Origin: ZC4RG30 sp035556135
GTDB taxonomy: Bacteria > Pseudomonadota > Gammaproteobacteria > Steroidobacterales > Steroidobacteraceae
Direction of reading: 5' to 3'
Assembly (NCBI GenBank): GCA_035556135.1
Contig: DATMFO010000003.1
Coordinates: forward strand, 992,001-1,056,000
Length of the DNA stretch: 64,000 bases
In this document: positions 8,757 to 16,068 of the stretch, piece after piece
Numbering within the stretch: the first letter of the stretch is position 1
Layout: each line of letters begins with the position of its first letter
Position numbers and translations under genes: made by a program
Notes under the pieces: model-generated
Told to the model about the DNA's origin: nothing
The model's database searches: none
Seen by the model: the letters and a program-made list of their open reading frames with translations, nothing else

Positions 8757-9314
8757 ATGATTCGCCAACTCGCACTCGCCGGCATCTGTGCTGCTGCCGG
8801 CCTCTCCGGCTCGCCGCTGTTGGCGGCGCAGGCATCCCCTTCCTTGCAGGCCCCGCCACCACCGGCGCTGACATTCGCCTTCGAGCTGCGGGTGAAAGTC
8901 GCCGACCCCGTGGTGATCGGCGAGGTGCCGCATGGCCTGCGCCGCATCGTGCAGATCACCGGGGGCACCATGCGTGGCCCGATGATCAATGGCATCGTGG
9001 TACCCGACAGCGGCGCCGACTGGCAGCTGATCCAGCCGGATGGATTCTCCGAACTCGACACGCGCTACTCGCTGCGCACCGACAAGGGCGAGCTGGTGTA
9101 CGTGCAGAACGTGGGCATCCGCCATGCGCCGCCCGAAGTGATGCAGAAGCTCAATGCCGGCCAGGTGGTCGACCCCTCGCTGGTGTATTTCCGCACCGTA
9201 CCGAAGTTCGAGACCTCTGCGCCGGGCCTGCAGTGGCTCATGCGCAGCGTTTTTGTCGGCGTGGGCGAGCGTTCGCCCAATGAAGTGATCGTGCGCTTCT
9301 ACCGCCTCGACTAG
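8757..9314 (+). CDS. Exported DUF3237 protein
   Basis: 185 aa, signal peptide cleaved near SPLLAAQA, then a Pro-rich spacer and one DUF3237 domain (IVQITGGTMRGPMINGIVVPDSGADW, DGFSELDTRYSL, VFVGVGERS). It is the third DUF3237 gene within 2.8 kb and diverges from the DUF6152 fusion gene across only 67 bp, so both must share a compact control region. The motif order follows the 6572 copy while the C-terminus follows the 7165 copy. Function unknown. Confidence 0.82.
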   Translation: MIRQLALAGICAAAGLSGSPLLAAQASPSLQAPPPPALTFAFELRVKVADPVVIGEVPHGLRRIVQITGGTMRGPMINGIVVPDSGADWQLIQPDGFSELDTRYSLRTDKGELVYVQNVGIRHAPPEVMQKLNAGQVVDPSLVYFRTVPKFETSAPGLQWLMRSVFVGVGERSPNEVIVRFYRLD

Positions 9315-9322
9315 TTCCCGCC

Positions 9323-9343
9323 GGGGCGGCCTTCCGCCGTCCC
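9323..9343 (+). terminator. Weak hairpin downstream of the DUF3237 gene
   Basis: GGCGG-CCTT-CCGCC with imperfect G/C flanks follows the stop at 9314 by about ten bases. There is no T-run, so it is only a tentative terminator. Confidence 0.25.
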
Positions 9344-9458
9344 GAATTCCTGCCCGCTCCGTTCCGGATTGTTGCGCTGGCGCGATCTGCCGCCGCGGCG
9401 GTTGCTGCTCGTGCGGCAATTTTGTTGTCGGGACAAAACCCCGCATAGCGGAATTTTT

Positions 9459-9476
9459 ATTCCCATCCTCAGGAAT
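9459..9476. promoter_or_regulatory. Operator box A: ATTCC-N8-GGAAT
   Basis: ATTCCCATCCTCAGGAAT, a perfect 5+5 palindrome with an 8-bp spacer. It ends just before the extended -10 (TG-C-TATACA, 9480-9488) of the TonB receptor gene. The same architecture recurs at 9489, 16034, 19833 and 28976. The spacing and promoter overlap suggest a repressor site. Confidence 0.7.
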
Positions 9477-9479
9477 TGG

Positions 9480-9488
9480 TGCTATACA
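9480..9488 (+). promoter_or_regulatory. Extended -10 promoter element of the TonB receptor operon
   Basis: TG-C-TATACA forms an extended -10 about 77 bp upstream of the GTG at 9565. It is sandwiched between operator boxes A and B, which start exactly 30 bp apart, so a bound repressor would cover both sides of the promoter. Confidence 0.5.
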
Positions 9489-9506
9489 TTTCCCATGTGC
9501 AGGAAT
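9489..9506. promoter_or_regulatory. Operator box B with an overlapping second palindrome
   Basis: TTTCCCATGTGCAGGAAT, a one-mismatch copy of the box, sits over the expected transcription start. Its right half is part of a second palindrome, GCAGGAAT-T-ATTCCTGC (9499-9515), which joins another inverted half-site. The tight cluster of half-sites points to cooperative binding. Confidence 0.65.
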
Positions 9507-9564
9507 TATTCCTGCGCGTCACTAATAAATCTGCCGCGCGAAAACCGCGCAATAGGGGGCCCAG

Positions 9565-12195
9565 GTGCATTCGATCCGTCGAAGCGTTCGCGTCATCCTC
9601 TCAACTGCCGCACTGGGCGTAGTTGTCCAGCCAGCACTGGCGGCCCAATCAGGCGAAGCCGACACCGAGGTACTTGAAGAAGTGGTGGTCACCGCCACCC
9701 GGCAGAGTGATTCGGTCAATCGTGTTGCCGTGGCAGTAACCGCCCGGACACAGGAAGCTCTCGACCAGCGCGGTGTACAGGACATCGCCGACCTGCAGGC
9801 CCTCGTGCCTGGCCTGCGCATCACCGAACGCCAGGCCTCGGGCAACGTCACCCTCGCCATCCGCAACGTCCGCCAGCAGACCGGCACGGCTGCGACCACC
9901 GGCTTCTATGTGGACGAGACTCCACTGGCGAAGCGTTCCGCGGCATCCTTCGGCGCGCAGAACGGCACCCCCGTGCCGCCGCTGTTCGACCTGGAACGCG
10001 TCGAGGTGCTGCGCGGACCGCAGGGCACCCTGTTCGGCGGCGGCTCGGAAGGCGGCACCATCCGCTACATCCAGGCCCGGCCCAGCCTCACCGAATACTC
10101 CGCCTATGCGCGTGGCCAGTGGATGACCACCAAGGGCGGCGACCCGAGCCACGAAGTCGGCGTGGCCTTCGGCGGCCCCCTCGTCGAGGACAAGCTGGGC
10201 TTCCGTGCCAGCGTGTTCACGCGCGAGACCGGTGGCTACATCGACCTCACTGACTACCGCGACCTGACGATCTATGACGAGGATGCCAACCACGGCAAGG
10301 TGCGCATGGGCCGCCTCGCCCTCACCTGGGCACCCAGCGAAAACACGGACCTGACGCTGTCCTTCATGAAGTCGCGGGACCAGACCCACAGCCTTGGCAG
10401 CTCGTACAACCTCCCGGAGGGTGGCCAGCTGGTGGTCGATGACCTGTGCTTCAACCTCCCCTACATCCTCAACGTCCTGCCGCCGTCGGGCCGTGCGTTC
10501 CTGGTCCCCCCGGCTGTGCTGCCGCCGAATCCTGGCTGCAACGCGGGCACAGGCGCCTACGTGGCCCCGGGCTACACCGTCGGTCCCTTCGACCTGGAGC
10601 GCTTCCAGTCGCTTGCACTGGGGCGGACCCCCACCCGCAGCGACATGCAACTGGGCAGCAGCATCTTCAACTGGAAACTGAATGACGACGTCACGCTGAC
10701 GGCTGCGACTTCGTTCACGCAGGACACCAGCCGGGGCCAGAGCCCGCAGAACTTCCCGGTTACATTTTACGTTCACCCCGGCACCGCGCGGGTTGTCCTG
10801 CCTGGCGGACAGACCTTCTCCGTTGGCACAGGCTCTGGCTTCAATCCCAACATCACCTCCACACCGGACGGGCTGGGACTGGGTGCCCTGATCCGCACCA
10901 ACACCGACAACCGCCGCAACGTGTTCTCGCAGGAAGTACGTTTGGCTAACTCCTCGGGCAATCGCCTGAACTATGTGGTCGGCGTCTTCCTCTCCAATGC
11001 GCGGGCACGGGTCAGGCAGTACGCCGAAACCACGGATGAGGCCTTCCAGCAGTTCTCCGGCATGACCATCGAGCAGCGCTATGGCGTGCCGTTCGACGGC
11101 TTCTTCTCCAACATCTTCGAATCCATCCGGGATACCGAAGAGGCCGCATTTGCCGACCTGACGTACAGGTTCACCGACCAGCTGCGCCTCAGTGCCGGCG
11201 CCCGCGTAACACATGTGTCCACGTCGTACGTACAGTCGAACTACGGCCCGAACGGCGGCACAAGCTCGGCGGCGCAGGCAACGATCACCGGGCGGCTTTC
11301 CGAAACTCCATTCACGCCCAAGGTGTCCCTGCAGTACTTCGCCACCCCGACCACCCTGGTGTATGCCACTGCCGCCAAGGGCTTTCGTGCCGGCGGCGTG
11401 AACCAGGTGCTCACCTCTGCAGCGGACGGCTTCCTGGCAGGGCAGTACGGCCTCACCACCGCGGTCCTGCCGAAGACCTATGGTTCGGACAGCGTCTGGA
11501 ACTATGAACTGGGTGCCAAGACCGGGTTCTGGGGTGGCCGCGGCCAGGTCAACGCCGCCATCTACCAGCTGGACTGGAAGAACATGCAGCAGTACCTGTT
11601 CATGGGTGACGGCGCGGTATTCAATGTACCCAAGGCGGTGAGCCGGGGCATTGAATTCGAGGGACAGCTGCGGCCGGTGCGCCCGCTGACCCTCAACGCC
11701 ACCATCACCAACACCAGGGCCAAGATCAAGTCGGACCTGATCATCCCGCACGGCCCGGGGAGCTTCACCAACGACCTGACGATCGCCCGCAAGGGACAGA
11801 AGTTCTTCCAGCCCGACTGGACGCTGGATGCCGGTGTCCGCTACGACTTCAACCTCGGTGACTTCGCGCGCTCCTATGTGCGCGCGGACATCCGCTGGTT
11901 CGACAGCTACCTGACCGCCGTTCCCGGTACTGCACAGTACTCGCCGGACTCCAGCAAGGTTCCCGCGCAGAAGAGCATCAACCTGCGCCTGGGATTCATG
12001 CGTGACCACTTCGACGTGAACCTGTTCGCGCTGAACGTCACCGACGAAAAGAAGGCGGGGCGCACCGGCGGCCGCTCGAACTGCAACTGGGATCTTGACG
12101 ACGTGTGCAGCGAGTTCCTCAACTACTCCTTCGGAAGCGTCACCGGCGCACCCACGCCGCGCCAGCTCGGCATCCAGGTGGCCTGGCGGCCCTGA
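9565..12195 (+). CDS. TonB-dependent outer-membrane receptor
   Basis: 876-aa receptor importing an unknown ligand across the outer membrane. GTG start at 9565 with AGGGGG six bases upstream. Signal peptide to about residue 27 (VVVQPALAAQ), a TonB-box-like EEVVVTATR, a plug domain (QGTLFGGGSEGGTIRYI), then a beta-barrel ending LGIQVAWRP. There is no STN domain, so it does not use FecIR-type signalling. It opens a run with NHL, MHS transporter and amidohydrolase genes (gaps 9 and 4 bp, then a 4-bp overlap). This suggests that one compound is imported, processed and moved inward. Operator boxes A and B cover its promoter. Confidence 0.92.
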   Translation: MHSIRRSVRVILSTAALGVVVQPALAAQSGEADTEVLEEVVVTATRQSDSVNRVAVAVTARTQEALDQRGVQDIADLQALVPGLRITERQASGNVTLAIRNVRQQTGTAATTGFYVDETPLAKRSAASFGAQNGTPVPPLFDLERVEVLRGPQGTLFGGGSEGGTIRYIQARPSLTEYSAYARGQWMTTKGGDPSHEVGVAFGGPLVEDKLGFRASVFTRETGGYIDLTDYRDLTIYDEDANHGKVRMGRLALTWAPSENTDLTLSFMKSRDQTHSLGSSYNLPEGGQLVVDDLCFNLPYILNVLPPSGRAFLVPPAVLPPNPGCNAGTGAYVAPGYTVGPFDLERFQSLALGRTPTRSDMQLGSSIFNWKLNDDVTLTAATSFTQDTSRGQSPQNFPVTFYVHPGTARVVLPGGQTFSVGTGSGFNPNITSTPDGLGLGALIRTNTDNRRNVFSQEVRLANSSGNRLNYVVGVFLSNARARVRQYAETTDEAFQQFSGMTIEQRYGVPFDGFFSNIFESIRDTEEAAFADLTYRFTDQLRLSAGARVTHVSTSYVQSNYGPNGGTSSAAQATITGRLSETPFTPKVSLQYFATPTTLVYATAAKGFRAGGVNQVLTSAADGFLAGQYGLTTAVLPKTYGSDSVWNYELGAKTGFWGGRGQVNAAIYQLDWKNMQQYLFMGDGAVFNVPKAVSRGIEFEGQLRPVRPLTLNATITNTRAKIKSDLIIPHGPGSFTNDLTIARKGQKFFQPDWTLDAGVRYDFNLGDFARSYVRADIRWFDSYLTAVPGTAQYSPDSSKVPAQKSINLRLGFMRDHFDVNLFALNVTDEKKAGRTGGRSNCNWDLDDVCSEFLNYSFGSVTGAPTPRQLGIQVAWRP

Positions 12196-12204
12196 GGTGA
12201 CAAG

Positions 12205-13347
12205 ATGAAAAGGGCAGCAAGCATCTCCGTGCTGGCCTGCGTGCTGGCGGTCCTGTCCCCGGGATCGCCAGGGCAGGCCCCCGCCACCACCGTGGTGGAC
12301 AACAGCAACGTCCCGCTGATGGAGTTCAAGGCCGAGGACTTCATCAAGCTGCCGCCAGGCGAGAACCTGGGTGAGGTGCTTGGGGTCGCCGTGAACTCCA
12401 GGGGCCAGGTGGCGGTGCTCAATCATCCGGGCTCCGCCACCGTCGGGCCGCTGTATGGCAATGCCACGACCGAGATCCTGCTGTTCGACAAGAACGGCAA
12501 GTTCATCAAGGAGATCGGCCGCAAGGTCTACGCGCTGGGCTATGGCCACTCCATCCGCTATGACCGCTACGACAACCTGTGGATCGTCGACAAGGGCACT
12601 GACTCGGTCATCAAGTTCGATCCGGACGGCAAGGTGCTGATGAACCTGGGTCGACGCGCCGAGGGCTTCGACTCCTTGAACATCGAGCATCCCAGGCAGT
12701 CAGAGGCAAGAACCGTGGACGGCTGGCTGGGCGGCCCCACCGACGTGGCCTGGGACCAGGATGACAACATCTTCGTGAGTGATGGCTACATCAATTCACG
12801 CATCGCCAAGTACAACAAGGAGGGCGACTGGATCACCTCCTGGGGCAAGTACGGCACGGGCGGCCGCAACGCGGACGAGAACCCATTCAGCATCAACAAT
12901 CCCCACAACCTGCAGGCAGACCGCAACGGCAACATCTACGTGGCCGACCGCGGCAACCGTCGCATCCAGGTGTTCGACCGCGACGGCAAGTTCCTGAAGT
13001 TCCTGTTCCTGAATGCGCCCTACGACAAGACGCATCATCCGGTGTTCGGCAACCTGCCGGCGGATCCCTCCACGCGCCCGAACCAGACCGAGCCGTGGAC
13101 CATGTGCATTTCCCCCACCACTCCGCAATACCTGTGGGTGATGGATGCCGAGCCTGGGCGGCTCTACAAGATGACCCTCGACGGAAAGATCCTTGGCATG
13201 CTCGGCTCCTCGGGGCGCCGGATGGGCCAGTTCAATTGGGCGCATGCCATTGCGTGCCCTACCGAAGAGACATTGTTCGTTGCCGACATGAACAACTGGC
13301 GCGTCATCAAGCTGACCTTCCCCTCTGAAAAGAAGTCGAAGCGCTGA
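12205..13347 (+). CDS. Exported NHL-repeat beta-propeller protein
   Basis: 380 aa with a signal peptide (VLSPGSPGQA). At least four NHL blades are visible (NLWIVDKGTDSVIKF, NIFVSDGYINSRIAKY, NIYVADRGNRRIQVF, ETLFVADMNNWRVIKL), fitting a six-bladed propeller of the peptidyl-hydroxyglycine-lyase-like group. NHL propellers bind ligands or act as lyases; no catalytic set can be assigned from reading alone. It lies 9 bp downstream of the TonB receptor and 4 bp upstream of the transporter. It is a plausible periplasmic binding or lyase step for the imported compound. Confidence 0.82.
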   Translation: MKRAASISVLACVLAVLSPGSPGQAPATTVVDNSNVPLMEFKAEDFIKLPPGENLGEVLGVAVNSRGQVAVLNHPGSATVGPLYGNATTEILLFDKNGKFIKEIGRKVYALGYGHSIRYDRYDNLWIVDKGTDSVIKFDPDGKVLMNLGRRAEGFDSLNIEHPRQSEARTVDGWLGGPTDVAWDQDDNIFVSDGYINSRIAKYNKEGDWITSWGKYGTGGRNADENPFSINNPHNLQADRNGNIYVADRGNRRIQVFDRDGKFLKFLFLNAPYDKTHHPVFGNLPADPSTRPNQTEPWTMCISPTTPQYLWVMDAEPGRLYKMTLDGKILGMLGSSGRRMGQFNWAHAIACPTEETLFVADMNNWRVIKLTFPSEKKSKR

Positions 13348-13351
13348 GGCC

Positions 13352-14989
13352 ATGGATTCCGCCGCAGTGCAGACGCCGGCGGACGGCAATCCCGTGCTGG
13401 TCGTGGCAGCCTCCTCCGCAGGCACGGCCTTCGAGTGGTATGACTTCTTCGTGTTCGGCACGCTGGCGTCGATCATCTCGCGGGTCTTCACCAGCGGCAG
13501 CGAGAGCGCCGGCTTCCTCTTCACGCTGGGCGCCTTCGCTGCCGGATTTATCGTGCGACCCTTCGGGGCACTGGTGTTCGGCCATATCGGTGATCGCCAC
13601 GGCCGCAAGTACGCCTTCATCCTGACCATTGCGCTGATGGGGCTTTCCACGCTCGCCATCGGCCTGCTGCCGGGTGCGGCAACCATAGGTGTTGCCGCGC
13701 CCATCCTGCTGGTGGCGCTGCGCATCCTGCAGGGATTCGCGCTGGGCGGCGAATACGGCGGCGCCGCGGTATACGTGGCCGAGCATGCAGATCCCGCCCG
13801 GCGCGGACTGCTGACGGGCTGGATCCAGTCCACCGCATCAGTGGGCCTGCTGCTGGCACTGGGCATAGTGCTGGCCACGCGCTCACTGCTCGGCGAGGAG
13901 GCCTTCCAGGCCTGGGGCTGGCGCATTCCCTTCCTGATGTCCTCGGTGCTGCTGGCGATCTCGATGTGGATACGCCTGCGGCTTTCCGAGAGTCCCGCCT
14001 TCCAGAGGATGAAGGCGGAGATGCGCACCTCCGCCGCGCCGATTCGCGAGGCCTTCCGGGGCGAGAACCTGCGGCGCATGGTCATTGCCCTGTTTGCCAT
14101 CCTGCTCGCGCAGGGCGCGGTCTGGTACACAGCGCATTTCTATGCGCAGTTCTTCCTCGAGCGCGTCCTGAAAGTGGACCCTCGCCTGGTGAACGAACTG
14201 GTGATGGCGGCCGTGCTGCTGTCCGCCGGCGGCTACGTGTTCTTCGGCTGGCTGTCGGACCGCTGGGGACGCAAGCCCGTGATGCTGCTGGGCATGGTGA
14301 TCTCGGTGGTGGCGTACTTTCCCGCCTTCAACGCCATGACGGCCTGGGGCAACCCCGGGCTGCTGGCGGCCGTGCAATCCGCACCGGTCACGGTGATTGC
14401 CCCTGCCGGGGAATGCCATGTGCAGTTCGATGCGCTGGGCCGGCGCAAGCTGCAGTCGGATTGCGATGTGGCACGCACGGCACTGGCCGATGCAGGCATC
14501 CCCTACCACCAGCAGGTGGCGTCGTCCGGGGCCAGCACAGAGGTGCGCGTGGGGCCACGCGTGGTTCCCGGAGGCGACGCCGCCCTGCTGCGCGCCACCC
14601 TCGAGGAAGCGGGCTATCCCAGGGAGGCCGATCGCGAAGCCGCGCGCCCGCTGGCACTGCTCGGCGTGCTGCTGCTGCTGATGCTGGCCTCGACTGCGCT
14701 GTACGGTCCGCAGGCAGCGGCACTGGTGGAACTCTTTCCCACGCAGGTGCGCTATACCGCCCTCTCGGTCCCCTACAACATCGGCGTTGGCTGGATCGGC
14801 GGCCTGCTGCCCGTAAGCGCGTTCGCACTCGTGGCCGCGCGCGGCGAGATCAACGCCGGCCTGATCTATCCGCTGGCATTCACGCTGGTGAGCATCGTCT
14901 GCGCACTGCTTTTCCTGCCGGAAACCCGCGGCGTGCCGTTGCACGAAACCCGACCGACCAATGTGACTGCTGCCAGGAGCCCCACATGA
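13352..14989 (+). CDS. MHS-family (MFS) metabolite:H+ symporter with large inserted loop
   Basis: 545-aa inner-membrane transporter. The N-terminus SAGTAFEWYDFFVFG is the MHS signature, and the loop motifs GHIGDRHGRKYAF and GWLSDRWGRKPVM are classic major-facilitator signatures. MHS proteins move dicarboxylates, shikimate, betaine or aromatic acids with protons. Between about residues 340 and 430 lies a polar segment of about 90 residues (ECHVQFDALG, DAGIPYHQQV, LRATLEEAGYPRE). It separates two membrane segments and makes the protein about 100 aa longer than typical relatives. The stop overlaps the amidohydrolase ATG (ATGA), implying coupled translation. Confidence 0.88.
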   Translation: MDSAAVQTPADGNPVLVVAASSAGTAFEWYDFFVFGTLASIISRVFTSGSESAGFLFTLGAFAAGFIVRPFGALVFGHIGDRHGRKYAFILTIALMGLSTLAIGLLPGAATIGVAAPILLVALRILQGFALGGEYGGAAVYVAEHADPARRGLLTGWIQSTASVGLLLALGIVLATRSLLGEEAFQAWGWRIPFLMSSVLLAISMWIRLRLSESPAFQRMKAEMRTSAAPIREAFRGENLRRMVIALFAILLAQGAVWYTAHFYAQFFLERVLKVDPRLVNELVMAAVLLSAGGYVFFGWLSDRWGRKPVMLLGMVISVVAYFPAFNAMTAWGNPGLLAAVQSAPVTVIAPAGECHVQFDALGRRKLQSDCDVARTALADAGIPYHQQVASSGASTEVRVGPRVVPGGDAALLRATLEEAGYPREADREAARPLALLGVLLLLMLASTALYGPQAAALVELFPTQVRYTALSVPYNIGVGWIGGLLPVSAFALVAARGEINAGLIYPLAFTLVSIVCALLFLPETRGVPLHETRPTNVTAARSPT

Positions 14990-15996
14990 ATGAGCTGATC
15001 CGGATTTCCCGCCGCAGGATGATGTTCGGGCTCACGGCGATGGCCGCCGTGCCCTCCATGCTGCCTGGCGCCGAGGCGCGCCGCGCGGGCGGCGCCGGCA
15101 TCGTCGATGTGCACGCGCATTTCCAGCCCAATGTGCTGCGCCAGCTCGGCATGCCCGGACCCATGGCATCCTGGACGCTGCAGAAGCACCTGGACGACAT
15201 GGCCGCCGCCGGCGTCACGCGTTCAATTTTGTCCATCACCACGCCGGGCGTCCCCGAGACCGGCGAACGTGCCCGCACGCTGGCCCGCGGCATCAATGAA
15301 GATGCGGCCAGGCTCGCTGCCGACAACGGCGGCCGCATCGGCTACTTCCTCGCGCTGCCGATGGACGACCCGGATGCCGCGCTGAAGGAAATCGCGTACG
15401 GGTATGACGTGCTCAAGGCCCCCGGGGTGGGGCTCTACACCAGTTATGGGGCGAACTGGCTGGGCGACAAGCGTTTCGATCCGGTGTTCGAGGAGCTCAA
15501 CCGGCGCAAGGCCGTGGTCTATGTGCACCCGAACACGGCCACCTGCTGCACGCGCCTCATCCCCGAGGTCGCCGACACGATCATCGAATACGGCACAGAC
15601 ACCACCCGCGCCATCTCAAGCTATGTCTACCGCGGTGCGGCACGCCGGTTTCCGGACGTGCGCATGATCTGGAGCCATTCCGGCGGCACCATGCCTTTCC
15701 TGATGGAGCGCTTCGAAGGAGCTGACCGCGGCGCCCGGGCCCAGGTCCCGGACGGCTTCCGTGCGACTGTGTCGCGCTTCTTCTACGACATCGCGCAATC
15801 CACGCATGCCATCCCCTCGCAGGCGCTGAAATCGCTGGTGCCCACCGACCATATCGTCTTTGGTTCCGACTTCCCCTTCCGCACCTGCCTCGATCACGTG
15901 CAGGGCCTGGAGTCGGCCAAGGTCTATACGGCGGACGAACTGAAGGGCATCTACTCCGGGAACGTCACCCGGCTGCTGCCCGAGTTGATGCGGTGA
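14986..15996 (+). CDS. Amidohydrolase-family (ACMSD-like) metal-dependent decarboxylase or hydrolase
   Basis: 336 aa. An N-terminal SRRRMMFGLTAMA stretch is Tat-like and suggests export. The amidohydrolase-2 fold is marked by the metal motif D-V-H43-A-H45-F, then YVHPNTATCC, MIWSHSGGTMPF and FGSDFPF. This set matches 2-amino-3-carboxymuconate-6-semialdehyde decarboxylase and 6-methylsalicylate/gamma-resorcylate decarboxylase relatives, and also pyrone or lactone hydrolases of the same superfamily. The start overlaps the transporter stop by 4 bp. Decarboxylation or lactone opening of an aromatic or pyrone acid is the best reading, but substrate identity is inference. Confidence 0.87.
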   Translation: MNELIRISRRRMMFGLTAMAAVPSMLPGAEARRAGGAGIVDVHAHFQPNVLRQLGMPGPMASWTLQKHLDDMAAAGVTRSILSITTPGVPETGERARTLARGINEDAARLAADNGGRIGYFLALPMDDPDAALKEIAYGYDVLKAPGVGLYTSYGANWLGDKRFDPVFEELNRRKAVVYVHPNTATCCTRLIPEVADTIIEYGTDTTRAISSYVYRGAARRFPDVRMIWSHSGGTMPFLMERFEGADRGARAQVPDGFRATVSRFFYDIAQSTHAIPSQALKSLVPTDHIVFGSDFPFRTCLDHVQGLESAKVYTADELKGIYSGNVTRLLPELMR

Positions 15997-16006
15997 ACAC
16001 GGCAGT

Positions 16007-16035
16007 TTGAATCTGCCTGGAGCCTCACCTAATAT
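16007..16035 (+). promoter_or_regulatory. Sigma-70 promoter of the TolB-like gene
   Basis: TTGAAT and TAATAT are separated by exactly 17 bp, 34 bp upstream of the ATG at 16069. The -10 overlaps the left half of operator box C. Confidence 0.6.
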
Positions 16036-16051
16036 TCCCACGTTCAGGAAT
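16034..16051. promoter_or_regulatory. Operator box C: ATTCC-N8-GGAAT
   Basis: ATTCCCACGTTCAGGAAT is a perfect copy of the palindrome. It shares its last -10 bases with the promoter and covers the predicted transcription start, a geometry expected of a repressor. Confidence 0.7.
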
Positions 16052-16068
16052 TATTGCGCGGAGTCGTC

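Noticed and set aside
9649..12690. Open frame of 1013 codons antisense to the TonB receptor and NHL genes
   Set aside because: It has a poor His/Arg/Gly-rich composition, no domain, and mirrors codons of two clear genes. It is a GC-rich shadow frame.
13966..15996. Long open frame overlapping the MHS transporter and amidohydrolase
   Set aside because: Only its last part is real (14986-15996). The rest is the transporter read out of frame.
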